This document shows positions 33,061 to 43,778 of a stretch of 64,000 nucleotides of DNA, piece after piece. The notes under the pieces were generated by a model. That model did not search any database. It saw only the letters and a program-made list of their open reading frames with translations, and was not told the origin of the DNA. The number at the start of each line of letters is the position of its first letter. The first letter of the stretch is position 1. Position numbers and translations under genes: made by a program. The DNA lies in assembly GCA_963969495.1 (NCBI GenBank), contig OZ018320.1:73018245-73082244 (forward strand), given 5' to 3'. The DNA is from Ceratothoa steindachneri (Eukaryota > Arthropoda > Malacostraca > Isopoda > Cymothoidae).

Positions 33061-33539
33061 TGGTCTCTTTATCGAATCTATTTACTTCTTCTTGACTGAA
33101 ATTCCTTTTTCTTCTTTAAGTTGCCTCTTCAAACATTTGCCTTCCATTTATCTTGACTTAGATATTCTTGTTGGCTGAGTTGGTTCTTAATCTTCGTTTT
33201 TTTCTTTCTTGATGCATCTTCATTTTCTTCCATTTATCTTGAGTTGATGATTTCTTGGTCCTTCTTGATGAGTTGGTCCTTAAAGCGTTTTCTTCCGTTT
33301 TCTTTGACTTCCGTTTTCTTCATAAAAGGTTTTGGACTGTTGAGTTTCGAACGCGGTACAATTGGATTTAAACGCCAACACTCTAGCCTCACGCTAAGGC
33401 TTTAGTCCGTTTTGAGTTGGCAATTTAATCAGTAATTTATATTATCGAGTTGGAAGGAATTTTTCTCTGATACATTTTCGCACCCCTACACATTCACCAA
33501 AAGTTACTATCTGTTGTAGTTAGAGTAGCAGCAAGGTTT

Positions 33540-34001
33540 ATCGTCCTTATTTTTTATGAGGGCATCAAAGACAATGAGACCGCCTTTAATAATTTCAGAG
33601 AGATATATAGAAATGCGGAACACTGTTTTTGAGAAAGAAAACTGCAGTAACAAATGGTTTCAGCAAGACGGAACAACGACCCACAAAACCAGACAATCAC
33701 TAGAATGTTTAAGGAGATATTTTGAACAAAGAATCATTTCTCATCGTTGGCAGATTCCCTGGCCCACAAGGTCTCCATATCTCTCTCCTATGGCTTTTTA
33801 CTCTGGTGATTTGTCAAGGACAAAATATTCAAGCAAGAGCCATCCTCTATCGAAGAAGTAAAGCAAGCGGTGGTAGAGAGTGAACAGTCCATTGAATGCA
33901 CCGTTTTGAAAAAGGTAATAAATAATTTCTTTTCCTGTTGTGCGAAATATAAGAATGTGCATGGGACGTCACAGAACACGCAGAAAATAACAAAACTTTA
34001 A
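33540..34001 (+). pseudogene. Mariner/IS630-like transposase C-terminal fragment
   Basis: The plus strand gives ISERYIEMRNTVFEKE, then KWFQQDGTTTHKTRQSLECL (second catalytic Asp, QQDG..H), IISHRWQIPWPTRSPYLSPM (third acidic site, SPDLSP changed to SPYLSP) and, after a frameshift near 33855, VINNFFSCCAKYKNVHGTSQ to the C-terminus. It differs from the DD34D mariners elsewhere in the window. The N-terminus is missing and the third catalytic residue appears lost. Confidence 0.75.
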
Positions 34002-36254
34002 AAAGTTCTCCTTCGAATGCTTTTTATTTCATTTTTAAAACTGTAATAAAATATTTTGTGGCCACAACTGTAGGAAATGTTTATTTAAAAATAAAACACA
34101 CGAAAACAGAGATAGTCAGTTATTCTTGTTTACGACGCGAGTGAAGCTGATGCAAGATCAACTCTGGGAAAAGAAAGCCTCTGGAAACAGTTCCGCCGCC
34201 TACCTGTCGTCCATTAACTCCTTTGTTTATAGTTTCTCTATCCTTCTAAGTTGGGTATGGGTGGAGACTATACACTCCCCACTCCAATTTGCTTGTGTGG
34301 TAAGCCCTGATTTAAGAAGATTGTCGGTGTGAATGCATATAGATATTCAATGTTAATCTAGTTACCATTGGTAATAAGCGACCGCTTAAAAAAGCACCCT
34401 ACTACGCGAGCTTGTCTGTAATTTAATCGTATTCGTAAGATCCCTTTCATATTTATTTAGTATGAAAATAATAAAACGATAGGATATAGAGGGAATATAC
34501 CCTTTGTATCCAAACATAATAAAATAATTGAATAAAACTTTGAGCCATGATGATATCGAGTCGCAACCGATTCTGATCACAGAGTGGCAAAGAGATGAAT
34601 GGTATTGGGGCCCAAACCTGGCCACAGTAATCTCAAACGGTTAATGTAGTAGGACTTGATCAAACCCAAATAATGGTTTTCTAAATGATTTCTCATTTCA
34701 CAATTCAAAACTATCCTAGTTAAAAAGTTTTTAAAAAATCTAGAATCTATAACTGTAACCGATCTGGATTTATTCACTGTAACTAAATAATAACATGTTG
34801 GAGCTGAAAAGCCACAACCATTAAGCGGAACCCAAAGAAGATGGAAACTAAAAGCAAATAGACAAAGAATTCTATCGAAAGGCAGGATTGCCACTCGAAT
34901 TCAGGATAACAATACCAAGTGAATTGAGAAAACTTTAACAATGGATTTATCGCAAGGCCACTTTTGTTACAAGCAAAATTTGTAGGGCGTCAAATAACTA
35001 TAAGGTAGAAAACCCATGACCTGACAAACGAATAAATTCTTCTAAAAATCCAAGAACACCATAGAAAGAAACCTAAATATTGCAATCACCTTCATAACAA
35101 AACAGTCCAACAGAAACCAGCAGAACTCTGGATTCTGAAATAATTACATTTGACCAACTTTACGAACACAAAAATTACCCTCCTCCCGTCAGCTCAATTC
35201 CCACTGAGGAGTGACTGGATAAGTTAGTAAATTTCTCAAATAATGAAAGAGTATTCCTAAATACTTATAATAGTTCGCATCCTTCTCCAAAGATGCCAGT
35301 GAGTCCTAAATCTACTATAATATTTCTTCTAGAGTAGTTACTATTTATTTTATGCCTTGTAGTTTCAGGAAACAGGCCATTCCAAATGGCAGTCAAAGGT
35401 CTATAAAAGATGTTTTGGGGAAGAATTTACATTAATGGACCTAAGATAAAGTTTAAGGGAGCAACAATATATTTTCCCTTTCAAAATGCGCAAAGTTATA
35501 TGATAAAATATTTCCTGAAACATGCTCGGTTGGATTACACTCCTTTATTCATGCAGTGCTGTGCAACTGTTACGTGTATTTAGGTAGAAAAGTTGTCGGT
35601 TTTACTTTGCAGGACTGAGAAGAAAAGTGAATATAATAATTACAATAAAATGTAACGTAGATAAACGAAAGGAGAAAGTGAAAAACGATCAAGCGTAAAA
35701 GAATCATTAGAAAAGAATGTCAACAAAAGAAAAGAAGTTGAAAGGAAGAAAGTCGCTTTCCTTACAAGTTTCACTGTTTTCAAGAGGAAATAAAATGTGG
35801 AGGACAAATGGCAGCCTTACTAACAACTCTATTACGACTAGAAGGGACTGATAACATATAACTGCTACATCCTGTCACTCCTTCATTTCAACATCAACAC
35901 TGCGATGGTGAAACTGTTCGAAAAAGGTCACTTCGACATCAACATCGCGATGGTCAAAATGCATGGGAAAGGGAACAGCGAAAACTGATGGAGTATCACT
36001 TGATTCCGCGGATTTTCCCCTCTCCCTTAAGCGACTCTGAATAGTTCATTTGGACCTTGGTATTGAGGTCCACCTTCTTGCCTCCGCCGAAAAATACATT
36101 GCCCTAATAAGAAGCAACGTAATGAGACTCAATAAAACCCTACTCTGGAAAATAAGAAAAAAAAATTACCAAAAGATAAACTTCCCTTCTAACTCACTAG
36201 AGCCCTGCACGAATTTATTACTTTCATGTATAATAACAATGAAAACATATCCTA
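34002..36254. other. Spacer, no feature recognised
   Basis: AT-rich sequence without recognisable coding motifs. A short imperfect internal repeat (AACATC...GCGATGGTNAAA) occurs twice at about 35890-35960. Confidence 0.5.
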
Positions 36255-36390
36255 AATAATAATAATAGTGGTGTGGTTGGTAGGTGCTTCTTTCCATCGC
36301 AGCAGGTAAGGCATATAACGAATAAATTTAACTCCGTTTTGAGACGCCAGAACCCTTCTTCAGGGTTATAATTCAAGCCCATGATGACAT
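36255..36390 (-). mobile_element. Penelope-like end remnant with degenerate hammerhead-like core
   Basis: The minus strand reads AACC, CUGAAGA, AGGGUUCUGGCGUCUC, AAAACGGAG, UUAAAUU. It has a CUGAAGA core and a GAAAC-like position (CAAAAC), but stem II does not pair convincingly. The plus-strand CCAGAACCCTTCTTCAGGG is the kind of phrase found at PLE ends. No PLE coding DNA lies nearby. Confidence 0.3.
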
Positions 36391-37151
36391 TTCTCTGAAT
36401 ATTCCTTTGTGCTCAATGGCGCCATCGGAGCGCTCTGCCTCAATTTTCATCCCGAGATTCATCAATATTGCAAAGATGTCGGCGACGCAATTTCACAGAA
36501 TTCAAACTGTAAGACGTCTACGAGGGGCTTCTGCCGCTAATTAATTCGGGGGATGGAATCTAAAAAACCGTTCCAGGAATGATAAGGTGACATCGCCTCC
36601 GTTGGGTCTCACCGACTGAAGCGAGATAATTTCAGACGTATATACATGACTCCCATACCCTCTCGTCCCGCCCCATCCTCGATGGTGTTAGTTTTTTAAA
36701 ACTTGGAAAAATTAGAGCAAAAGAAGTGATTCTCCAAACGCGCGTTCAATCGCATAACGCGACTAAATGAAATTATGGTTGTTGGGGATACATTTAGTAG
36801 TTATGCAATATCATAAACATCGTGGTTTATATGATCCCTTAAGACGAATGGTTAAAGAGCAAGCCAGAAAAGAGAATAATATGAAAATTTAAAAAAAATA
36901 AGAAAAACTCTCACCCATTATACCACATAACATTTACTACCTTTCTTTCTCAAGAAAGAATTTACTTACTCTCTGTTCATTGTCTTCACAAATCGCATCT
37001 TATATCAAGGGATGTTTTCCAAATCCCCTCCGACTTCCCCTCTCTACTCCTCCTCTTCGGTCCCTAAGATTGATGCCATTCTTATTGTCTCCCACTTCCT
37101 AGCCAGTCCGCCTAGCCCACACTAATTCCTTATCCTTCGCCTCTTTTACAG
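36391..37151. other. Intron or spacer upstream of the Ig exon
   Basis: No coding motif. The last bases before the exon, ...CCTTCGCCTCTTTTACAG, form a pyrimidine-rich tract and AG acceptor. Confidence 0.5.
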
Positions 37152-37357
37152 CGGTGGAGGGCCTGCAGATCATCAGCATTGACGTGCCCAACATTATCTT
37201 GAATAGTTCTCGAGAATCCGTCGTTCTTGACTGCGAATACCGTTATGAGCAGTACGAGATCGAAGGTCTGGAGGTCAAATGGTTCTGGAATGAGGAACCC
37301 GAAGCCGTTTATCAGTGGATCCCTGGCAAGCGACCCGAGGCAATGGGTATTTTGAAG
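37152..37357 (+). CDS. Internal exon of an immunoglobulin-domain (V-type) protein
   Basis: A 206-bp internal exon with a polypyrimidine tract and CAG acceptor before it and AAG|GTAATG donor after it. It starts with two bases of a split codon, so the intron is phase 1, and ends on a complete codon. The 68 codons read VEGLQIISIDVPNIILNSSR, then SVVLDCEYRYEQYEIEGLE, VKWFWNEEPEAVYQWIPG and a GILK end. VLDCEY is the strand-B Cys region, VKWFWN the core Trp of strand C, and YQWIPG fits strand C'. The second Ig Cys should lie in the next exon, which I did not find in the window. This looks like the first Ig domain of an arthropod cell-surface protein, possibly Beat-like. It is the only well-supported host coding exon here, and the frame is clean. 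Confidence 0.78.
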
Positions 37358-37789
37358 GTAATGCCTCTTCCCCTTTTCTTCGGTGTTATTTTCAGATTTT
37401 ACGGCACGATGCCAAGAAATTAATGGCATTTTAGAAGACATAAAACTACTTCATAGACTTGTTTATATTGTTAGTCATTTTAGAAGACATAAAAGTGTTG
37501 TTTAAATTTTTACAAATATGTTGCAAGCTGCTTAACTTCAGTACGTCATATGCCTTTTTTTAGGCTGAAATAAAGATTAGGCCTTTTCAAGCTAGCAATG
37601 CTTAGGCTTTTAAGCTAGTAATACCTAGGCCAATTTAAAACTTCAAAAATGGCGTTTGAGTGCCACATGAAGTGTCTAAATAACAAGGTTTACAACATTT
37701 GAATATTGTGCAATTTATATTGGCTAATGCAGAATATCTCTGACAACATATTGAGTCGTGTGTATAGAATAAAACCTATCCTCTCCTCC
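37358..37789. other. Intron sequence downstream of the Ig exon
   Basis: Non-coding by inspection. It contains a short direct repeat of CATTTTAGAAGACATAAAA near 37428 and 37477. The intron that starts at 37358 probably holds the mobile elements that follow. Confidence 0.5.
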
Positions 37790-38285
37790 CAATCTCTATT
37801 AACTCCAATTGCGCGTGAGTCATTTCTGAACAAAAGTGTTATGGGAGAAAAAAAGTGGGTTCTTTACTACAATACTCGTATCAACCGCAAAAAACAATGG
37901 CTTGATCGCAAAGGAGTCATTGTTTACGAGCTCTTGACTGATTCAAAAACAGTTGTTCACCGATTGAAATATTTAAATAAATCTCCTGAGGAAAAACGTC
38001 CTTCAATAGGCTATACATAGCATGTTTACCCCCTCTAAAAATATTGCCTTAGGTTGGGAATTTCTTCCTCATCCTCTATACTCCGCAACTTTACACCATT
38101 TAATTGCTCTTTATTTGTCATTATAACATCACCTAAATGACAAAGTTTACCCTAATATTAAGGAGGTTGAAAAGGATATCGAATCATATACTTCATCAAA
38201 ACCGAAAGAATAGTTCATGTAAGATCTTCACTACTTATTTAAATGATGGGAGAGCATTGTCAATACTAATAGAAACTATTAGGTT
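37790..38285 (+). pseudogene. Mariner transposase C-terminal half (plus strand)
   Basis: FLNKSVMGEKKWVLYYN is the first catalytic site with GDEKW changed to GEKKW. GVIVYELLTDSKTV follows, then a deletion and frameshift to LGWEFLPHPLYSATL (PPYSPDLAPSDYH region, Asp residues lost), LNDKVYPNIKEVEKDIESY and WERIVNTNRNY, the mariner C-terminus. It ends at a junction near 38290 with an opposite-strand mariner piece. Dead copy. Confidence 0.72.
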
Positions 38286-38299
38286 GTCTGACAATGGGG

Positions 38300-38690
38300 T
38301 TTTGTTTGTAATGAAACCATTATTTTTGTCCTTAATATTGCAGTGAAGAGCCCACTTTTCATTTCCCGTAGCAATTCTGTCAAGAAATAGTTCTCGACCA
38401 TTTCTAATGAATAAAGCTGAAGCCATACTCACATATTGTATTCGTGGTTCTTCAGAGAGTGCATGTGGCACCTTAAACACTATTTTTGTGGACTTTTCCT
38501 ATGTTTATATGATGTTTAAGCACTGGGTTATGGCTGAAATTTAAAATTATTGTAGCTTCACGAGTGCCCTTTTGAATAATTGACTTCACAATGGCTTTAA
38601 TAGCATCAAGATCAATTGCAGTATGGAGGTTTCTGCCTCGAAATAATTTAGTCTGAAATCACCTGAACAGAGCCTTTTTAATCAACGCTA
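38300..38690 (-). pseudogene. Mariner transposase N-terminal half (minus strand)
   Basis: The minus strand reads RGRNLHTAIDLDAIKAIVKS, then HNPVLKHHINIGKVHKNSV (second helix-turn-helix and linker, GKV.KL), KVPHALSEEPRIQYVSMASA, FLDRIATGNEKWALHCNIK (first catalytic site, GDEKW changed to GNEKW) and a decayed tail. It meets the plus-strand fragment head-on near 38290. The two fragments cover complementary parts of the protein. Confidence 0.72.
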
Positions 38691-38699
38691 ACATATACG

Positions 38700-39039
38700 A
38701 ATATTTAATATATTTCTATACACTTCTGTAATATTTTGAACTACTACTTATAAAATGCGATATGCTTTATGTGTGTTTCACTTTTCATCACCACTAATGA
38801 AGGGTTCTAACAAAATTAGGCTTAAAAATAGTCTAGGCATTGCAAAACTTTTCACAGTTTATGTTATGTATGTAGATACTAACAAAGTCTTGTCTATAAG
38901 ACCATAGGAACTCTGCTAGGTACCACTAAATGATTAGAAACGTAGCGTTTACAGGTATTCTTCCGAGAATAGGTGCGGCGAATGTTTTCTATGGAAAAGC
39001 TTCATACATTAACACTTCTCTTACCTTTCTCTACCAGAA
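38700..39039. other. Spacer, no feature recognised
   Basis: AT-rich; no motif found. Confidence 0.45.
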
Positions 39040-39925
39040 AGAAAGGTAAACTTTATTAATCTATGGAACGAGCTCTACGAGCGCATCGAGCTATTTTGCG
39101 GAGATGGTCTGCACCTGAATATGATAGATAGACTAGCCGAAACTGGGAAGACTTTTAAATAATGATTTAATTCATTTTCCGGCAAGATTGCACCAAAGAC
39201 TAGGGAACATATAGGACAATGCTATTCGCAACAACGTAATAATCACGCAAAGTTGTTTGCGTGAAATTTGTGATTCTTTTACACAAACGCGCGCAATTTG
39301 AGAAACAAGATACATGAATTGAGGGGCTTAGTTGCGAAAGATGATTTTGATATTATCGCAGTTACGAAGACATAGAAAGTGCTAAAGGACACCCTAATTG
39401 AGAATCTAACCCACCTGGCTATAAAATGATTAATTATGATGAATCAAGGGGAAAGTGTAGAGGCGCTATTTTATTCATAAAAACGAACTGGATGTGATAA
39501 TGAAGGACATCAATAATCAATATAGATATTGCCCATGAAATTTTAGCTATCGAGCTTCTGATAAATAGCAAGTAGAAGAGTACGATATTATTCTTTTGGA
39601 GACGTTTTCGGCATTAATTAGACAAAATGCAATGGTTATATGCGGTGACTTAAATTTTCAAAAAGTAAATTTTCTAAATTAATCGGCTGGCCTAGCAATG
39701 TTGTCGAAAGTCCTACAGCAAAAAATATGTTTAAGAATGGAATCGATAAATATTGCTTTATAATATGACAATGCAGAAATGAGAGTTGTGAAACAAATTT
39801 TTAGCTAAATCCTCTAATCTTTTACTTATTCTTCTCCTCTGACTTCCAGCCTTCCTCCTTTTTTCAACTAAAGAGGATTATAGGGGCTTTGCTGGTTTAT
39901 ACGAGTAATTCTGTAAATCCAAGAC
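39040..39925 (+). pseudogene. CR1-like LINE fragment: esterase end, endonuclease start, 3' UTR end
   Basis: FINLWNELYERIELFCGDGL followed by HLNMIDRL (39050-39130) matches the last block of the SGNH-type esterase domain of CR1 proteins (GDGLHLN). Then NKIHELRGLVAKDDFDIIAV (39305-39365) starts the APE endonuclease, and NAMVICGDLNFQKVNF (about 39625) is its GDFN block. RT is missing. The segment near 39880-39915 resembles the CR1 3' UTR end seen at 8800-8840 (GGTCTTTGCTGGT). So it is an internally deleted copy. Confidence 0.7.
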
Positions 39926-39978
39926 TTCTAAAAAGATATTAATTAATCATGTGAGCCTATTACTTTTGAAAAATATTA

Positions 39979-41376
39979 GGTTGAGGAATAAGTTCTTACG
40001 TTTTTGTTTTTTTAATGTTGTGTTGATTTAAGTTTTGTTGACGTGATTTGTGCACATATTAAGAAACAATAATAAATAATGAGAGCAAAATTTGCAAAGG
40101 TTAGGCTACGCCTCTTAACAGCGTAGACTATTAGGCTTTTGCTTAGGCTACGTCTTGAAGATGAGTATTAAGTCATTGCGGTTTATTTAAAAGTTGTGAT
40201 TATTTAATTTTTGTTCTGTACCCTCAAAATGGAATGTCAAGTTGAAAGAAAGGCGCATTTTCGACACTTGTTACGAGTATTTATTCATTTTCAATCGAGA
40301 TGGGAACAATGAAACGCAGCCAAAGCTCGTCGCGATATTTGTGTTGTGTACGGTGAAAATGCTTTATTAGAAAGACCAGCTCAATGGTGGTTTTCACGTT
40401 TCAAAAACGGTCATTTCAATCTTAATGACGAAGAACGTTCTGGTCACCTCATTAAGTTGGATTTAGATCGATTGAACGACCTTCTTCATGAAAATCCTCG
40501 TCAATCGACTAGAGAATTGACTGTACAATTGGCGTGTGATCAGAAAACTGTAGTGAATCACCTTCATTCGATGGGGAAAGTTCAAAAACTCGGTTCCGCA
40601 GGCTTTGAGCGAAAGCAACAAACTTCAACGCTCCACGATTGCCGCAGGTTTGCTCGCTCGTCACAAGGCTACTCGTGGATATAAGGACAGATTTCTTCAC
40701 CGCATCATCATTGGCGACGAAAAGTGGTGTGTTTATGTCAACATGAACCATCGAAAACAATGGCTTAGCCCCAATAAAAAAAACACTTCCGCGATTAAAG
40801 CAAGGACTTCATCCATGAAAGACGATGCTGTGTGTGTGGTGGGATTGTGAAGGCATCATTCTTTATGAGCTCCTTGCGAACAACGAGAATGTCAATGCAG
40901 AACTCTACGTTGAACAATTGTATCGACTCGCCGAAGCTATTCGTGAAAAGCGACCTTATTGACGTTATGGAGTCCTTCTGCAACACGACAATGCTCGTCC
41001 TCTCATTGCCAATATGACAAAAGACGCCATCCAAACGCTTAATTGGGAAATCCTGCCGCATCCTCCATATTCGCCAGACTTGGCTCCATCGGATTTCCAT
41101 CTGTTCCGATCGCACTCCAACAATTTGCGCGACGTTTGTTCAATACTGATGTGGAATTAAGAACCTGGTTAGACGAATTCTCGAGTCAAAATCCAGAGAT
41201 TTTTATTGCAGAGGCATCGAAAAACTAGTTGAAGGTTGGGAAGCAGTAGTAAATAACAACGGAGAATATATTATTGATTAAATTGCATATTGTTATCAAT
41301 TAAAAATTATTTTTTTCTAAAATTGTTGATGGTAATGAATAAATTTGATAAAACCGCAAGAACTTATTCCTCAACC
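39979..41376 (+). mobile_element. Near-complete mariner (1.4 kb) with both terminal repeats
   Basis: The left terminal repeat GGTTGAGGAATAAGTTCTTA starts at 39979 after TA (39977-39978). The right repeat ends ...GAACTTATTCCTCAACC at 41376. The base pair after it is CA, not TA, which suggests one mutated target-site base. Length is as expected for a mariner with a full gene. Confidence 0.88.
40229..41280 (+). pseudogene. Mariner transposase (DD34D type), full length but broken
   Basis: ATG at 40229 opens MECQVERKAHFRHLLRVF. An in-frame stop follows at about 40312, then RRDICVVYGENALLERPAQW (first helix-turn-helix), NPRQSTRELTVQLACDQKTV (second) and HSMGKVQKLG (linker). A frameshift leads to RFLHRIIIGDEKWCVYVN (first catalytic Asp). 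Another leads to CEGIILYELLANNENVNAEL and LLQHDNARPLI (second Asp), then EILPHPPYSPDLAPSDFHLF (third Asp). The C-terminus decays after LFRS, with a last trace of NNNGEYIID. All three catalytic Asp are still readable, but stops and frameshifts make it inactive. No other mariner in the window is this complete. Confidence 0.88.
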
Positions 41377-41779
41377 CATTAAATTGGGGGAATATTAAAA
41401 ATAATTTTACTTCGCTTAAAAGATATTTATTTATTGACAACCTAATACATTATAAAGGCAAATTTTATGTATGGTGTGGTTGTTATGAACATGCTCTATC
41501 TATGCATTTAGTTTTCCTTCTGTGCAGTTGGATACGTTCATTATGCGGTCCGAGTTTTTAGATTTAAGGCCTGGCTCTGTTTTGAGCATGCTTGCTCTTG
41601 GTGGCTTGAAATATATGTTCAGTGCCTATAGTAATCCTCTATATTCGCGTTGTTTTAATTACTACTCCTGTCTGCCATTCAAGGTCAGGGTGATATTTTT
41701 CTGCGTTCACCTACAAGTCTTACAACCTATACCTATGCATCTATTGTAGCTATATGCGCTGATCATTTGTTGGGTGGTC
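41377..41779. other. Spacer, no feature recognised
   Basis: No recognisable motif on either strand. Confidence 0.45.
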
Positions 41780-41977
41780 ATCATTAAACGCATTAAGGAT
41801 CCTCAGACCAGATAGATTCCTCACAAAAACTGTTAAAAATATACAAGGGGAAAACAAACCTTGGTGGATTAACCAATTTCTTAATAATGATAGGGCAGAA
41901 ACGATATCTTTATAAGCGATTAAAAGGTAACCGATCATTGGGGAAAAAATTTATCGACAGCCAAAGGCAGATAAAGA

Positions 41978-43025
41978 TTTTTTTTATATATATATATTTT
42001 ACGAGCCTATCTGGAGACTACCCACTTGGAGATAAGTCGCCGCAATCGCGAAAGCCTAGCACTAGGCTACTTCAAAATAAGAATATGAAAAAAACAACAA
42101 TAAAAAGGGAAAATGGCAACAATTAGGAAGCAAGCTCCGGCGTCGGGGGAAGGTCCGCTCTCCCTGGCGCAGGAATGTGCGACCTACAAAGAAAACAACA
42201 ATAATAAAACAAAACCAAAACCTAGTTAAATAAAATGGAGAAGGCCGGCCTCCCCCCAAAAGTCTATAAGTCCACCAGTCAATGTGCACGAACTCGTCCC
42301 GAGTACAAGGGACAGGCGGCACCGATACCGGGACAGGTCACGTGCGTGGAGATCGCCCAGACTGGTACATTCAACAAGAATGTGACGAACAGTCTGGGGG
42401 ACAAAGCAGTCTTCAGAGTAGGGCGCTGGCGAGCGCTGCATCAAATGGCGGTGCGTCCCGCGAGTGTGTCCAATTCGTAGATGACAGAAAGCAACCTGAA
42501 GCTTTCGCGGCATCAGGAGGTAGGTCCATGGAATCAGTCGCGGCGCAATGGCACGCAACTTTAAGTTCCCTTCGACCGTCTCCCATCTTCTTTGCCAAGC
42601 AGCACGAAGAGCTGCCCGTATTCCTGCCATGTAGTCTGTGTGAGGAAGAGCGAAACGCTGGAACGGTCGCAGAGTCCTCGCGGACTCTTTGGCGCCCTCA
42701 TCGGCGCGCTCATTCCCTGCAATTTCTACATGTCCAGGAACCCAGCAGAAGATAATCTCGACATCCACCCAGCTTGCCAAAATCGTGGCGTCACAGATAT
42801 CGCGAACCAGGGGATGCGAGATTTCAATGCCCCGAGAGCACTCAGGGCGCTTTGTGAGTCGCTATAGATCACAATCCGGTCTCCGAACCCGGCACGTCGC
42901 GTAATCTTCCGTACCGAGTAGTCTATTGCCACCAGCTCGGCCGTGAAAACACACGTAGCGTAGCGCCTGGCAGAGCCCCGCTGACTTCAAATGGAGGGGA
43001 TACGGCGTGGAAGCCGACCCCCTCT
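41978..43025 (-). mobile_element. 5'-truncated I-type LINE insertion (1048 bp) with 13-bp TSD
   Basis: Bounded by AGGCAGATAAAGA at 41965-41977 and 43026-43038. On the minus strand it starts inside the RNase H domain and ends with a tail of (TA)n and A-run next to the left duplication. Perfect duplication and truncation are the hallmarks of target-primed reverse transcription. Confidence 0.92.
42226..43020 (-). pseudogene. RNase H and C-terminal part of I-type LINE ORF2
   Basis: The minus strand begins GVGFHAVSPPFEVSGALPGA, then after a frameshift ELVAIDYSVRKITRR (active-site Glu) and DRIVIYSDSQSALSALGALK (active-site Asp). A second frameshift leads to the long frame MASWVDVEIIFCWVPGHVEI, AGNERADEGAKESART (RNase H C-terminal signature PGH.GI.GNE.AD), followed by PRKLQVAFCHLRIGHTRGTH and a stretch with Cys/His pairs, ending LLHFI at 42226. 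An RNase H domain after RT is characteristic of I-group LINEs. The first catalytic Asp (YTDGS) is lost with the truncated 5' end. Confidence 0.87.
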
Positions 43026-43673
43026 AGGCAGATAAAGAGAGAAGTGAATACAGCTAAATGCAGGTACAAAAAGAGATTAGCGGAAAGTTCACGGGATAAT
43101 CTGATAGCCTTCTATACGTATTATAGAACCAACAACAAAGAGTTCAAATTCTAAAACATAACAACCAATTAGTGGAAAATGATCTCGATAGGCGACTATC
43201 TTGAATACTTATTTTGCTTGAGTTTTTAACAAGAATATTCGGAACTGAAATGAGGAAAGCATAGAAACCTTCGATAATAAACATCCCCCAAATGAATGTA
43301 ATAATAGTTACGGCAGATGATGTAAAAAGTGTAATGAATAAATTAAATTCTGATAAAGCTTGCCGGGTTAAGGAAATGTAAGCATGAAGTATTTAAGCAA
43401 GTTAAGAACGAAATTTCCGCTTTACTCGTTTTTCAATATAATTACTTTCTGGAGAAAAATTTTGTTCCCAGGAATTGGAAACTGGCCAATGGTGTTTCCC
43501 AAAAAAGTAGAAGTGAAGAAAAGGAGAATTATCGGCCAGTAAGCTTAACTTCACTTATATGTAAAATAATGGAATGAATTATTGATTTTAAATTACAAAA
43601 TCATTTAGAAACAAGGCCTGCTGACCAAAAAGTCGCGTATTCTCACTTATTCTGAATTATGACATTAAAAAAT

Positions 43674-43778
43674 TTCAATAATTCCCGGGCTAATCTTGGG
43701 GGGACATGGCGAGTCTATCATTCGAAAGAGAATGTAAAACAACATAAGGGTTTCAAATTTCTTTAGAACCTAGCTTAA
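43674..43778. repeat. Satellite-like unit, left half
   Basis: Contains ATCATTCGAAAGAGAATGTA and ACAACATAAGGGTTTCAAAT, matching the 122-bp units at 22200-22447. It stops where the TAGCC array begins. Confidence 0.7.

Larger units (their letters stand above)
41780..43640 (+). pseudogene. CR1-like LINE fragment, split by a nested LINE insertion
   Basis: Before the insertion (to 41977) the plus strand has traces of the endonuclease-RT linker (KPWWINQFLNN-like, RLKGNRSLGKKFIDSQRQIK). After it (from 43026) the same peptide restarts as RQIKREVNTAKCRYKKRLAE and goes on to NWKLANGVSQKS and NYRPVSLTSLICKIME (RT block 2). It decays near 43640, before the catalytic box. The duplicated RQIK codons come from the target-site duplication of the inserted element. 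Confidence 0.7.

Noticed and set aside
42282..42755. 157-codon plus-strand open frame
   Set aside because: Antisense to the RNase H and C-terminal coding part of the I-type LINE, which explains the open frame.
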